A stretch of DNA of 64,000 bases, from NCBI GenBank assembly GCA_029449235.1, contig JANATG010000005.1, positions 744,001 to 808,000 on the forward strand. The letters run 5' to 3'. The DNA comes from Linnemannia schmuckeri (taxonomy: Eukaryota > Mortierellomycota > Mortierellomycetes > Mortierellales > Mortierellaceae). Positions 41,599 to 54,800 of the stretch are shown here, piece by piece. Position 1 is the stretch's first letter. Each line of letters opens with the position of its first letter. A program made the position numbers and the translations under genes. A model generated the notes under the pieces. That model was not told where the DNA came from, did not search any database, and was given only the letters and a program-made list of their open reading frames with translations.

Positions 41599-43292
41599 TT
41601 ACATGTTGCTGACATAGAACCACTTGTCGATCGAAGAGTCGATGGGTGCAGCGGGCTTGGGGGCGGCAGCGGGGATGCTCTTGACGACCTCATGGTCAGC
41701 ACTGACCTTGTGGGGGCCATCGACGGAGACATTGGCACTAAAGTGTTTAGCAGAGCAAAGACAAACGAGCAATTGATTAGCAAAAGAATGTCGCCTTTTT
41801 TCTTCCAGTAGAGATCGGTACCCAATGACGAGTGGGAAAATTAAAGTCGAGGAGGCCGACGGTTCACGTACACCTTGATATCGTAGGCCTCGCCCTTGGA
41901 GGGGATCTCGCCGGTGATCAAACGCTTCCAGGCGGCGTGGGTGTCGTGGATGACCTTGGTGGCATAGGCCTTGTCCTTGGCAGCGCCATCGAAGGCGAAC
42001 TCGTTGGCGGGCTTGCCATCGGGTTTCTTGTAATCACGGAACCACTCGCGGGTGGCATCGATGAATCCAGGAAGGTGCTTCTCGACATCGGCAATGTCGT
42101 TCAACTGGTCAGCCAAGGGATCCTTGACATCGATGACAATGACCTTCCAGTCGGTCTCGCCTGTAGAGATAACGGAAAATGAACGTCGAAAAGAAAATGG
42201 TGGGGAAGGTATATAATCATTCGATTAGTCTACGGAAAGATTGTGATTGGATTATCACCCCATACGCCACACCATCACAAACACCCGATCCGGTCGCCGT
42301 GCCGGGTGCCAATAAATAATAATAATGTCGATGTCATTCGAGTCATACTTGATGATGCTGCTCCGCGTGGTTGTTGATTGTCCATCCTTATTCCTGCTTT
42401 GTTTGTTGATGTTTTGTTTTATGTCTCCCCTGAAGCCGTGTCTTTGCTGAGATGACTTACCCTCGTCCAAGAGAGCCATGACTCCGAGAGCCTTGACCTG
42501 TTTGATCTGACCAGTAAAACCAACGGCCTCACCGATCTCGCAGACATCCAAAGGATCGTTATCACCACGGGCCTTGGTGTCGTGGTCAATGTGGGTGGGG
42601 TCCTCCCAGGTCTAGATTGGTTTTCAGTTGCAAACAGTTAGGAATGTCTCTGTCAGCGCCGCTATTTTCCTTTCCGATACACCGTGCTTAATCCAATCCT
42701 TGCCGACAGTGGTAAAGACGACAGCAACAAGCAAACAAACAACCATGATCGGACAAAAAAAAATAAGCTCATGGTCAAGAGTCAATTGATCAATTGATTG
42801 TGGAAAAGATCACACCCTCCCGAGTGAAAAAATATCCCATACTGATAACGTACCTGGGGGAGAGCACCATAGTTCCAGATGTAGCCATGGTGGGGGAAGC
42901 AGTTGCGGACGAAACGGAGCTTGCCCTTCTTGACATCCTGCTTGATAGGGTTGAACTCCTCGTCCTTGGAGATCTCGAGCTTGGCGTTGGTCCAGCGAGG
43001 GATCTCAACAATCATGTTGTAGACGTTCTTGGCTTCGTTGGCGTAGAGAGGGACATCGTGGAACGAGGAGACGGGGGAGCCGTTCTTCTCTATTAGATTT
43101 TCAATTGACGTTGATAGTTAAACGTGTTTGTTAGTATGAGCGTATAATTGTTCTTGATCAGGTTGAATCACGAGCGTAGAGGAGTGAGTGTGAGTCACTA
43201 GAATGAATGAGGGAAAGTAAAGCTTTACCGATGTAGACGCGATGCTCGAGGGTGTTGGGGGCGCCGACGACGCGGGTGGTGTAGGCAGACAT
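41599..43292 (-). CDS. IPP1: Inorganic pyrophosphatase
   Basis: Exons 43292-43229, 43089-42854, 42611-42461, 42160-41872 and 41737-41599 give 292 residues, like yeast IPP1 (287). The signature D-N-D-P-L-D-V-C-E-I, the metal-binding core of family I soluble pyrophosphatases, is intact. Also seen are V-E-I-P-R-W-T-N-A-K-L-E-I, H-H-G-Y-I-W-N-Y-G-A-L-P-Q-T-W-E-D-P, K-V-I-V-I-D-V-K-D-P-L-A and the C-terminal A-P-I-D-S-S-I-D-K-W-F-Y-V-S. It hydrolyses PPi in the cytosol, pulling biosynthetic reactions forward. Exon 4 uses the gtacgt donor at 41871; the donor two bases earlier would break frame. Upstream lies a G21 tract (43510-43530) in a GA-rich leader. Confidence 0.95.
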
Positions 43293-44553
43293 GTTGCGGA
43301 GGAGTGAGTGTGAGGAGTAGGTGCGGACGCGAAGGGTTGAGAGAGAAGAGGAAAAAGGAGAAGAAAGAAAAGAGGAAGAGAGAGAAGAAGAAGAAATAAG
43401 AGGGCGAGCGACTAGTCGAGGGGAGGAGCGACAGAGACGGAATGAGGAACGGATCAAGAAAGCCAGCGTGGAAAAAGATAACCGCAGTGCGGGAGACAAG
43501 TCGAGACAAGGGGGGGGGGGGGGGGGGGGGAGTACAAAAGGGGGAGGAGCAGTGAGCAGGGTGGTGAAAAAGAAGGAAAAAGAAGGAAAGGGAGGGAGGG
43601 ATGTAGATCTGCTTACGGGGTATTCATTCTTGAGTCGACCTTTTTCAGCTGCAACTAACAAAAAAACAGTATCAAAACAGCAAAAGCAAGCTCTCACAGG
43701 TGTTCTCAATCGGTATCCTCTTTTCTCTGTCGATTGTGGATTTAGACTGAAGTAAGTAAGGAGGTAGAATAGAAGACCGTGTGAGTCGTACCTATGTTGG
43801 CCGCGCGAGTGGCATAAAAGGATATCGACGCTGAATTCTCATCTTGGTTACTAGCATTGGATGTATGCTCTGGAGTTTCACTGAATAGTGCATATAGTTA
43901 CTGATGACTGTCGGCGCTATCGTAGTCTCCATTGTTGGGTTGTATTAGTTATCGTCTATCAATGAAAAGAGAGAGAGAAAAGAGTAAGCTCTACGAAGGT
44001 TATCGTGTTTACAATATGAATGAGAGTGTATGTGCACCCCGAGTCTTTGTCCAGTTGGTGTGTCTTCCCTTACTTCCACAAAAGCAGCATGTGAGAAAAG
44101 AGAGATAGAGGAGACTGAGCCCACTTCTATCTAAAAGTGTGCCTCGTGCGGTGTTGTTTTTGCCTCTGACAACCAAAGATTGCTATTATTTTTCTTTCGT
44201 TTTGCTTTTTGCCTCCATTACTTTGATTCGCTGCCCTTTTCACTTCTTTCAATCCACTTCACCTACAACACCATTCCCACAACTGCATTCTCTTCACCCT
44301 ATTGCTTTTTGACAACAACACAACACCAGCAAAAGTCAAAAAGCGAGGATTGCATCCCATTCTTACAAGTACAACAACAACAGCGGACAAGAACGCCAAG
44401 GACTCATTACAACTCACTTAACAACGACAAACCGGTGGTTCTTTCTCTTTCCCTGTGCTACAAACACACAGCAGCACTCAATAATATCCACACCAACAGA
44501 CACAGCAATACAACAACAACAACAAAAACAACAACAACACTCCTTGCGGTCCT
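43293..44553. promoter_or_regulatory. Divergent promoter region of IPP1 and ICE2-like genes
   Basis: It is GA-rich near IPP1 (43320-43440), with a homopolymer of 21 G at 43510-43530, and CAA/ACA-rich before the ICE2-like start (44440-44550). The open frames here (183, 148 and 144 codons) are low-complexity products of these tracts. I see no separate gene. Confidence 0.5.
43510..43530. repeat. Homopolymer of 21 G
   Basis: An uninterrupted G run lies on the plus strand, about 220 bp upstream of the IPP1 start on the minus strand (C-rich on the coding side). It is able to form a G-quadruplex in single-stranded DNA. Length may be affected by sequencing. Confidence 0.8.
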
Positions 44554-46371
44554 ATGCTGCTCTCAGTTCTCAGGGTGGGCTGGCGGGGGGCCCACTACCT
44601 CGCTCTACTCGCATTCCTCACATTGACCTTTGATATCAGTAAAGCGTGCGGCCTCGACTTTTCGCTCTGGCTCGTCTCCTGGTACATCGTCACCATTACC
44701 CTCCGACGTGTCTTTAGATCCTCCGGTCTCATCAAAGCAGTTGTAAATACTCATTCATGTTGTGAGAGTGTGAATTGCGAATGCAAACTTTTTTCTTTTC
44801 TTTACACTTTTCTGTGTCATTAACCTCCTTTCCTATTCTGTATTACTATCGTTGTGTCTGCTGTGATAACAAAAACACAGATCACAAGCGCAACAGTGGC
44901 AGAACCTTTGGTTGTCGTCGGACTCCTCCTTCTTGCCATCTTCAGGTCAACCAAGGACTGGTCAGGATCACATGGGATATGGGAGACCGTCATTCGAGGA
45001 TCCGACCCTATCTTGACTCTTCTCGAGGGATTTGGCACAATCCTCATCATCCAAAAGTCTTCCCAGGTTGTGAGGCGACTTGCAGGAAAGAGCGATGGTT
45101 ATCAGGTAAGCATAAACCATTTTTCCAAGAACCCAAAAAGCAAAAATTGTATTCAGGCTTCGACTTTTCTTGTCCGCCGTTTGGAGTTGCCCGATCCTTG
45201 TATTTTTGTTTTTTTTTGTTGCCTTCATGCACGTACTGTGTTTGTGCGCGTTTTTATCGTTTTCATCTTTCTTCGGATTATTAACCGCGGAATTGTTTTT
45301 TCTATGTTCCATAGATTGGATTCTTAGTGTTGTCCGCCTCGGTTTATGTGATTGCAGGATTCGGACTCTACCAGCTCTATGCTGCCTCAGCTCCCGAACT
45401 GGTACCGAGCGTCAGATCAGCCTCCGTCATCGGTTGTTGCATGACCCTGACCATCGTCCTCTCCATCATTGCTCTTGTGTCTGGACGAGGAGTTATTACC
45501 GACACTGCTTTCTTGGTATGGGAGGTTTTTCTTGTTTTTCATATCACAATACCCCCTAACGGTCGTACGGACTTTGAAAATCGAATTATGACATTTACGC
45601 TAGGGATGAAAACTCGATTTGCTTACCGCATTGTCAATTGCTTTTGCTTTTTCTTGTAGTTTGCTTACATGGTCATGAGCATGTATATTGCAGCCAGGAA
45701 CGAGGCCATTGAGAACTTGCCAGCAAAGAGCAAGATAATGCCCATGCATAGCGCTATTGAGTTTGGGCCGCTTTCTGTTCCTTATCTTCAGAGGTTCGTT
45801 CGTTCGTTCGCCGGCGTCTTGATCATTGCGCTTTCTTTGAGCCGGCTTTTCGATGATGTCGTGCAATTGATCTCAACTGACCTATCCAATACATCGTCAT
45901 CTTTACTGTAGCAGCTTGTCACTGCAGGATGTCGAAAAGATTACAATCCAGGCACTGGTCCATCTTTCTCAGTTGATCCAAGTGCTTGTCCGTGCGCTCT
46001 CACCCAACATCCTCATCAGCCTTCTTTACAGGATGGGCGTCCTGATGGCAGTCTCTCATATCGCTCCTAGTTTGAACATTGGACAGAACTCTAAGTCGTC
46101 CAACGGTCATGACTACGCACGGAAATCATCACGGGATTATTCATTGGACGAGGACAACGAGAGCAACAGCCGCGTAGTGCCCTTCTTGGCCAGCATGGCG
46201 AAACCTGTCCTTCTGATGACACATACCCGCATCTTGTTGCAGTACTTTGGATATGCGCGGCCAGCATTGGCGATTTGGGGCTGGCTCAATAGTTTCTTGT
46301 GCCTTGCACTCTTTGCAGCCGAACTGGTGTTGGCGCGTGATGATGCATGGGAGCATTACCGCAACGACTGA
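44554..46371 (+). CDS. ICE2: ICE2-like ER integral membrane protein
   Basis: Exons 44554-44742, 44881-45105, 45315-45515, 45660-45793 and 45915-46371 give 401 residues. Several hydrophobic helices span the protein, for example L-V-V-V-G-L-L-L-L-A-I-F, I-G-F-L-V-L-S-A-S-V-Y-V-I-A-G-F-G and V-I-G-C-C-M-T-L-T-I-V-L-S-I-I. Family marks shared with yeast ICE2 are D-P-I-L-T-L-L-E-G-F-G-T-I-L-I-I-Q, F-A-Y-M-V-M-S-M-Y, and S-P-N-I-L-I-S-L-L-Y-R-M-G-V-L-M-A-V-S-H-I-A-P-S-L near the C-terminus. ICE2 in yeast acts at the ER, where it affects phospholipid synthesis, lipid-droplet use and cortical ER inheritance. A 50-residue Ser/Asp-rich loop lies before the last helices. Introns are 121-209 nt with consensus donors. 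Confidence 0.85.
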
Positions 46372-47308
46372 GCGAAGGAAAGGAGAGGGATTGGAAAGCA
46401 TTGCACATACTACTCACACACACACATACTTTTTTGCACTTGTTCTTTTTTTCTTTATTTCAGTCGGAAGCGAGAAGAATATCGGGAGATTGGCGCTCCC
46501 ACTTTGTGCACCACCTCGTTTCGTTCTCATATTTCTCTCGTCCAAAAATAAACAAAAACACATCGACAAACGAATGAAACACAGATTTGGGTTTATTATT
46601 CTTTGGAGGATACAAAAAAGAGTTATTTGCAGAGGGACACAGACGAAGAAGAACACACGAAGAATAGGATATGTACAAATCAATTGACCATCTCCTCTTT
46701 TCCCATTCTTTTTGAGGCGTTTCTCACGAGCAGGTTTGTCCGTGGGAACGAAAGAAGAGGTGATTATTGTACAAAAATAAGGGGAGGGGGAAATGAAAGG
46801 AAAAGGAAAATAAGTAGTGCATAGGGAAGGTGTGTGTCCATCCTGGGTCCAATGTACAAGCGTCCTTGTTTCCTGACAAGGTCAGCCCCCATTACTCTCC
46901 CGACCTCTTATTTCCCCCCTGATATTTTCCTTTTTCCCTCCCACTTACATCTCCTGTTGTTGGGATCAAGTCCTAATGATCGGTAGAGTCCATTTGATTG
47001 TTCCATTTAGTGTGGGCGTAAGATGTCCACTATTGTTGATGTTGTTGATTTTAGTTTATCCAGTGAGTCGGGTGTGTGTTGAGATTGGAGTCCACTTGAG
47101 AGGGATATGAAAGAAAAAAAAATTACAGTAAAAGTACTACAGCCAACCCCACCCATCACGGCCCTCGCTTGCCTCACTCTTTTAAAGAAAAGAAGAAAAA
47201 AGAAAGGTGTTCTTCAACTGTCCATCCACTCTGCAAACAAGAAAAAAAAAGAAAAGAAAAAAAAAAGTTAAAAAAACACTGGAAGAGGAAGTACCGGCAG
47301 CCGTCCTA
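46372..47308. other. Convergent intergenic region, no gene seen
   Basis: This is the 3' flank of the ICE2-like gene and of the Gln-rich gene. A-rich and CT-rich low-complexity stretches give only short open frames. No RNA gene is recognised. Confidence 0.6.
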
Positions 47309-48387
47309 TCAGATCATCATGCCTTGGCCGATACGGGTGTCGACACCATAGATGCAAGAGCTCCAGCGCTGATCTCTGTACCTGCGGGCCTCGTTGGCTT
47401 CGTTGAGGGGCACACGTGCGTAGGAGGGGATTTGCATCGACCGGCCGTGGACGGGGACATATTCATTGTTGCTGTTGGTGCCTTGACCAGGGACTGGGAG
47501 TGCTGAAGGCAACAGACTGGTGCCGCTTTGTGCTGCCGCTGCGGTCGGTTGTTGCTGATGTTGCTGTTCGAGATGTTGCTGTTGTAATTGCTGCTGGTGA
47601 TACTCCTGGGACAGAATAGGCGAAGCCAACGAGGCGCTGAACATGGCGCTGGCGCTCTGGGCCATAGAAGGAGAAGCGTCCTGAGCGACGGAATCAGATT
47701 CCATATCCATATCCATATTCGAACCGCCAATAAAGGGCGAAGCTGCGTTAGAGCTCAATTCCGACTCCGGAGTTTGGTATCCTTGTTGCATTATCTCATG
47801 TCCCGCAGCGCCGACGTGAGCATGGGAGTTGCCATTGTGGTTGTTGATGTGGTTGAGAGCGGTGGCTTGGTGGGCTGCAGTGCGGAGTAAAGGCGATGGG
47901 TTGGGTTGGGACCAGGCGGGTCCATTGCTCTTGGGAGTGGTCTGGGTCGGCGTTCCAAAGTTGCTGAATGGGGAATGATTCATGGGGCTACAGGTTCTCT
48001 TTCCATTTGGCTAAAAAAATTGAAAGGGAGAAGCGAGGGCGTAAATGAAACGAGCGACGGAAATGGTCTGGACTTGAGTCAGTTGGGAAAGAGAAGGCCA
48101 TTAATGCAAACTGCCAGCCGTGCTATCTTACCTGGACTTCTTGGATGATCTCGTCGTCGTATTCGTTGGAGTCGATCTTGCGCTTGATAGTACCCGCATC
48201 GAGGTTCAACATGTTTCCTACAAGGCCAAAAAAGAACAGAGACCAAGATGATAAAAGCTAATCAGCGAGCGATGAATGAAATCAACTGATACCTGTGCAG
48301 ACTGCCTGATGGGAATACTTTTGCTGGGGATGAATTATTTTTCTTACCTTGACCGTATTCGACATAGCTGGATCGAATGGGCTCCAT
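47309..48387 (-). CDS. Gln/Ser/Asn-rich protein of unknown function
   Basis: Exons 48387-48348, 48217-48132 and 48010-47309 give 275 residues. I do not recognise the family. The N-terminus (M-E-P-I-R-S-S-Y-V-E-Y-G-Q-G-N-M-L-N-L-D-A-G-T-I-K-R-K-I-D-S-N) and C-terminus (Y-A-R-V-P-L-N-E-A-N-E-A-R-R-Y-R-D-Q-R-W-S-S-C-I-Y-G-V-D-T-R-I-G) look ordered and are the parts likely to be conserved. Between them lies disordered sequence with a poly-Gln/His stretch (Q-Q-Q-L-Q-Q-Q-H-L-E-Q-Q-H-Q-Q-Q). Q-rich linkers of this kind are common in fungal transcription regulators, but no DNA-binding domain is visible. An upstream in-frame start at 48456 exists but adds a repeat-encoded Ser/Leu/Thr leader, so I prefer 48387. 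Confidence 0.75.
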
Positions 48388-50437
48388 TGCAGAAAAAAAA
48401 GGTTGAAGGTGTGAAAGTGAGAGAGAGAGAGTGTGTGTGTATGTGCGAGAGTGCAATTAACGAGTGGCTATGTATGTGAAACGGAAACGACGGAATGAAA
48501 AAAAAAAAAAAATTAAAAGAAAACGAAATGACGATGTGAGTAATTATGTACACTTTTTCTGATCGGGGTTGATTGCTGTTTGTTATTGTTTGTATTTAGT
48601 TTTCCCTTCACTGTAACTGCGTCTTCTTCCCTTGACTCCCTGACTCCCTGTCCCCCTTTCCTCCTTTCTTTCCTTCTGTCTCTTTCCCTCGCTCTGTTTG
48701 TCTCCTGGAAGACTCTGACGAGGAAAGAACTCCTCTCTTCAAACATAAACAAAACCACCCTTCTCACAGGCAACAAAAAAAACTGTTTTGTCCCCTTGGA
48801 GGAAAAAGAAGGGCTGGGTAATAATTTAGGGGGCACGAAAAAAAAAAGTCGAGAGTTTGGGCGAATGTCTATAGAGTGAAAAGGTCAATGCTCATCGTAG
48901 TCTCTCCCCTTCTATTCGAGAGCCTGGCCAAGAAAGATAGAAAGTTGGAAAAGGGGCGGGGGCAGGGTTCCTATATGTGTGTGCGTGTACAAGCGAATGA
49001 AAAGTGGTTTGTTGATGTATATGTGTGCGTGCGTGTGTTCCTGTTCTAACGGAAAACGGGCCGCCGAATGTGTATGTTAATATGACCGGACCGCCCGTGA
49101 AATGAAATTCATAAAAAAAAAGTGGAGACTGCAGGGTATGTGTTTGTGTGTGTGTGTGTGTGCGTATGTTGCAAGTGGGGTAGATTGCGGCAAGGAAGAA
49201 GGGAGGATAAAGTGGAATCGGGTATCCCGCGCCGGTGTTCTTCGCGGATGAAGACGGCATATTCAGCGCCAGACTATTCATTGTATGACTTACCAATTGG
49301 ATACGTTATTTACTGTTTCAACAGCAAGGAACTGAGACGACGCGAGGCGATTGGGAAAAGAGTGTATTAAAGAACAGTGAAGCGTGGAAAGGGTTTGGGC
49401 GAAATTTAATTTTTCGATTGGCAGTAGTTGGCAGTTATTTGGCGGTTAGTTTGTTGAGCAGTGGTGGCGAGCGGAGAGGAAGATCAAAGGATGCGTGAGT
49501 GAAGGGTAGTTGAAGATATCAATTGGAAAGTCAGAAGTAAGAAGAGTGAGCAATTAAAAGGGTGTTGATTGGGTCTGTGCAGGCAAGGCAAATATATGTG
49601 TAACAAGTGTTTGGTTTTTTTTTCTGGCGAAGAAGGGGTTGGAAAGAGGAAGGAGGAAAGGAGGAAGAAGAAGAGAGAGAGGAAGAAGAGAATTAAAAAA
49701 AGATTAGAGGAAAATTCATGTTAAAAACGTGACTGCCCTTTGGATAACCAATTGTTCTTATCCTCGGAAGAAAAGAAGTCGATTCACGTACAATGTGAAA
49801 CAGAGAAAAAGAGGTACCAAATGTACGTAAAATCTACGATATTTATGTTTGAAGGAGGCAAGAAGAAGGCTTGGACGAGACATACGCCTCTCACGCGACG
49901 CGCCACTTTCTTGAAGTGAGTATACCCACAAGGCAGGGTACAAAAGAAAAAGAGACAATCAATCGGAGAGAGGGACAGAGGACAGACCCCTTCACTCTCA
50001 CTAATTTTAGTGCATGGGCTCTCGTTTATTCCAGCCCACAGAGGCATTGGAAAACGTGTAAAAAGGTGTGAAAGAGAGCGATGGACATATTCATCTTTTT
50101 GTCTTTTGAGATTTGTTGCGACAGTGGGCTGAACGTGCAGAAAAATAAGGCAGCGAGGATAGAGAGAGGGCAACCACGGATAGTTTCTCGATGGATTAGT
50201 TAGTACTGCCCTGCATCATTTGTGAATGAAGTAATACGAAGAAGGAAGAAAGGAAAAGGTTGGAAAAGGGGAGACTCGATGGTGTTGGGATCTGAAGGAA
50301 TATTAAGGGAATACAACAACAACAGAGAAAGAGAGCAATCAAATCTCGCTCCTCTCTCCTTGGGATTTGAACCCCTTTCGATTCTGATGTTAGCGGTAGG
50401 GACAGAATGAATGGATCTGGACATGGACAGATGGGTA

Positions 50438-50468
<31 letters not shown>

Positions 50469-51815
50469 TTCTGAGTGTGAGTGAGAGTGAACCACACGTC
50501 GTGTTCTTGACCATTGAACCCATTGCGCCAAAGAAAAAGAACAATAGTTAGAATACAATTGCTAACATGAGACCCGAAATTGGACCTCCGTTCCTGTTTG
50601 TTTCCGGCTCTATTGTTTTTGTCACCCCCACCCCTGTACACTTACTTGTACTCATTAGACAAAGTGTAATAAGTGGTTAATAACAGTAACACGCAGCCAA
50701 TGCGGACAGGCTGAGACGCCTGTCTGTGGTGCGTCTCACTGTGATAATTTTGTTGTAAGTTCTCTCGTATTTCTCTTTTTCACTTCATTCATCACCCCAT
50801 CCCCTTTCCCTCCATTCCCCCCTCTCCTTCATCACACACATTACTCTGCATAGTTTTACACTCCATCCACGCAACAACGCGACAGACAGACGACAGCTAC
50901 TTCCCCTTATTCCCCTCTCCCTTCTTTTATTCTTCTTTCGCTATATGTCTTCCTCTCTCCGTGAGTAAGCTCACTTCTCTCATTTGTCGTCCTTGCACAC
51001 CCCTCCTCCTCAAACAAAACACCGCTTATACAACACACACACACTTGCCTACATACATACGACGTACATATACACTCCCTTTCGACTCTTGGACCTACCT
51101 TGTCTCTCCCTCTCTTGGCTGCAGCAACCCATTGAGCCTTATTTTTTCTTATTACAAAAAGGCAAGTCGATAGAATAAAAAAAAAGAGAAGAGAGAGACG
51201 GACTCCACATTGATTACTATCGTCGTCCTCGTCGTCCTCGTAGTCATTGACGGGTGCTTTTACTCTTCCTGTATGGGTATGAGACTGCGAAGGAGAGCTC
51301 AAGTCTCCAATCGAGATCATCCTTCTTTTCATTGTTCCTCTCGGCAGACAACACACAAGTTGCTCATCTCTCTTCTTTTACTTACCTTCCTTCTCTCCTT
51401 CACCTTTTTTATTATTTTATTTATTATCTCCATCATTGATGTGCCTATCCTATCCGTCTGTTTGCCCATTCTTCCGTCCGTGTGTCTGTCTGTCCTCCCA
51501 TCCTTGTGCCAATTACTTCTCTATCAATTGACCCCCCCTCCTCGCTGACTGACTCTCCTTGCCACTTGCAACCCGCCTTCTCCTTCCCTTCCTTCAACCC
51601 ATACACTCTTCTTTACTCCTCCTCCTATTCCTCCTCCTCCTCCTCGCTTTCAACTCTCCCTTCTTTTCTTTGCTGCATGCACTCGACCCATACTTCTCTT
51701 CTCGTTTCGCAATCCAATAGAGCACGCATCGCACACACACAAGCACGGCATACATACACACAAACACACGACTGCATCTATTTATTTCCATTAGCATACA
51801 GACGAGAGCACTGAA
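48388..51815. promoter_or_regulatory. 3.4 kb divergent intergenic region rich in microsatellites
   Basis: It separates the Gln-rich gene (minus) from the giant CH/GAS2 gene (plus). It contains GT repeats (about 49143-49162 and 50439-50462, the latter about 12 units), GA tracts, and a long CT-rich leader from about 50780 to 51815 that is probably the 5' UTR and promoter of the giant gene. The open frames, up to 161 codons, are low-complexity. I see no gene or RNA. Confidence 0.55.
50439..50462. repeat. (GT)12 microsatellite
   Basis: A near-perfect GT dinucleotide run follows ATGGGTA and precedes GCGAGTTT. A shorter one lies at 49143-49162. Confidence 0.85.
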
Positions 51816-54800
51816 ATGTCCTGGCTCCTCAAGAGCAAACGGCTCCAGTCGGCTGGCCATGGAGCCAACACCAATGGCACCAGCAACAACAGTACCCATA
51901 CCAACAACGGCAACAACACCGGCAACAACGTCAACAGTATTTATAGCCTGGGCAGTAGCAACCTTAGCAACAGCAGCCTCAGCGGCAGCACAACGACAGG
52001 CCTTGGTCAGCAGCAGTATGGAGGCAACAGCAGTAACATCAACCTCAGCACTACCTCCCTTTCCCTTCCTTTCTCTCAAAGCAACATTAACATCAGCAGC
52101 AGCACCATCAATCTTTTACATACCAGCACCACCAACAACCATCTCGACGCGGGCGAAGACATGGTACGGTCCTATACTGCTGCCAGCTCGCAGCTCGAAA
52201 CTCAAAAGACGGCTTTCATGCGCTGGGTCAACGTCCAGCTCTCTGCCAATAATCCCTCATACATGCCCATGACATCCATCGAACGCGACCTCCGGGATGG
52301 AAAACGGCTGATTGCCCTACTCGAGGCCGTCTCGCAGGAACCCCTAAAACCTGAACGAGGCAATATGCGCATCCACCAGATGGCAAACGTTTCCAAAGCA
52401 CTGGCCTTTCTGGAAAAACGGACCGACGAAGGACTGGGCACTGTCGGGAATGAGGATATTGTCGACGGTAATGTCAAGCTGACCCTCGGCCTTGTGTGGA
52501 TTATCATCTATCGCTTCCAAATCCAACAAATGGCCAACACTGTCGCAGAGCTCTATCCATTCCTCGCCGCGGGAGATGATCTGGTAAGTTTTTTTTTTAT
52601 GATTTTGTTTGTGGTCTGTTTTTCAAAGACATCCAGTTAGTGTTGTTTTTTTACTTCTTTTTCATCGTTACTGTGCGCTGCAGTTGCGTTGCACGGTATC
52701 GTTTTTCTTCTTCGTCTGCCTACTTGTTGCTTTCTTGTGTAATCCACGGTATCTTTCCATTTCCCTTTCTTTTCAGCATGAGGCGGTGGGTGTGAGCAGA
52801 AGAAAAGACGATAGGGAGGTGTCATTCGCTCGCATGTGCGCCCATAGCGCAATCGCTCCCTTTTTCTTTTGAACCTATTACCCTGATGGCCTGTTCTTTT
52901 AATATCCATTTGCATGTGCTTCAACTGGTATAACCGCCGTCAATGCGGTATCGTATCAGAGCATGGCCCAAAAAAAAACCACATGAACCCTACCCGATGG
53001 CCTTCTTTGTCCATATTTCCTCCCCATTCAACCCCCAACAACCTACAAAATATCAATTAATTCTCTATTTTTTCCTATTGTAAAATTAGGATACGGAAGA
53101 AGCACCAACTCCTAAAGGCAAGAAGAAGGGTTCTTCTCACCAAGTCGATGCCAAGCAAGCCCTTTTGCGCTGGGTTCGCTATCAACTGGAAGACTATTCT
53201 GATGTAATTCCACCAATTCAGGATTTCCATCGCTCCTGGAGGACAGGTCTAGTCTTTGCAGCACTTATCCATCGACACGACCCAGAGTTCCTACCAGAAT
53301 TCTATTCGGCCATCCTGCCCTTGACCTTTGAGATAGCTGACGAATGGCGGCGGACGCTCACACGAGCCTTCGAGGTAGCCTACGAATGCATGAAGTTACC
53401 ACGGCTCCTTGACCCAGAAGACTTGGTCGAAATCGAAACACCGGATGAGCGTTCCATTATGACATACGTTTCCGAATACTACAATGTCATGTCAAAAGCA
53501 CAGTCGGAGCAGGATCCAGCTCTAGCGGAGGAGTTGCGGTTACGGCGGCGACAAGCTAAGGACGAGCGGTTGGCTCTCGCAGGAGAAGACCAGCAGGCAC
53601 GGCGGCGTCGTCTCCAGGAAGAACAAGAGCGCAAGCGCCGCGAAGAAGAAGAAGAACTGGAACGAATTCGACTCAAGCGGATGGAAATCGAAGGCTGGTC
53701 CATTCGAGCCGCTGAGAGGGCCAAGGAGGAGGAAGAAGCCCTTCGGAAACGACGCGAAGAGGAAGAAGAACGACGGCTACAACGGCAACTCAGACGTGAG
53801 CAGCGTGAACGTGAGAAGGACATCTTGCGACGACAATCATTATCGATATCCACCGGAGCGGACGGACCACAATCCGCTGGAATCAGGAACGAGGACGGAT
53901 TCTATTCATATCCAAGCCACCTCAGCAACGACGACGATGATGACGACGATGACAACGACGAGTTTGAGAAAGATCTTGGCGGCAACGTTGGAGTCAATAT
54001 TGAAGGAGAGCTTCGAGTTGACTACGTCTTTTCGAATTCAAACCATGACGACCCTGATTTGGAGCCGGATGTGGAACCGTCGCCGTCCAAGGAGCTCAAA
54101 GATCCAGAAGCGGCTCTAGAACCCATGGACCTGGAGCGACGCCAACAGGAGTTGGATGAAAAGTTGGCAGAGTATCACATGGGCATTCTCGAGCTCTCCG
54201 AGTGGATCAAACAACAAGACAAGGACTTTCCTCATGCACCCGACACAACATCTCTATTGGACCGATCCAAGGATCTGGAGCCTTTGACGGATGCCATCAA
54301 GGCGATCGAGGAGGAGCAGGCAGTGAAGGAGCACGTCATGTCCCACCTCCACGACGTTCGAGAGGAGCTCCTCGAATACGAAAACCCGGATCTGCCCCCC
54401 GAACAGATCAGCGAAATGGACAGGAAATGGTGGGAACTCGAGACTATCTGGACGGCGCTCACCAACAAAGTCGTCGAAACTAAGGACACCGCCGAGGAGG
54501 TCAAATGGATCATCGATTGCACTCAAGAGATCGACCGAGTTAATGGCGAGATTCTAAAGTTCGAATCTCAGCTGGAAGCCTTTGCCGAAAAGCGATCACA
54601 GGAGACGCCGCAGAATAGATCCCAAAAGTCGATTCTAGAGCAGCAGGATGTCAACCTTTCGTCGATTAGTTTCCTGCTCAAGACATATGTCGACTTTTTG
54701 ACGGCTCTGATGGACCCTAAGGTGCACCACTATGACGCCCCCGAACATCTCACCACTCGCAACAACGAGCTCACGACTGTTCGATTACCCCATTTGGCCG

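Noticed and set aside
43158..43709. 183-codon minus-strand open frame upstream of IPP1
   Set aside because: It is coded by GA/CT low-complexity and the G21 run; it overlaps the IPP1 leader and first exon in another frame.
50439..50462. GT repeat considered as part of a CRISPR-like or telomeric array
   Set aside because: It is a plain dinucleotide microsatellite with no spacers and no telomere motif.
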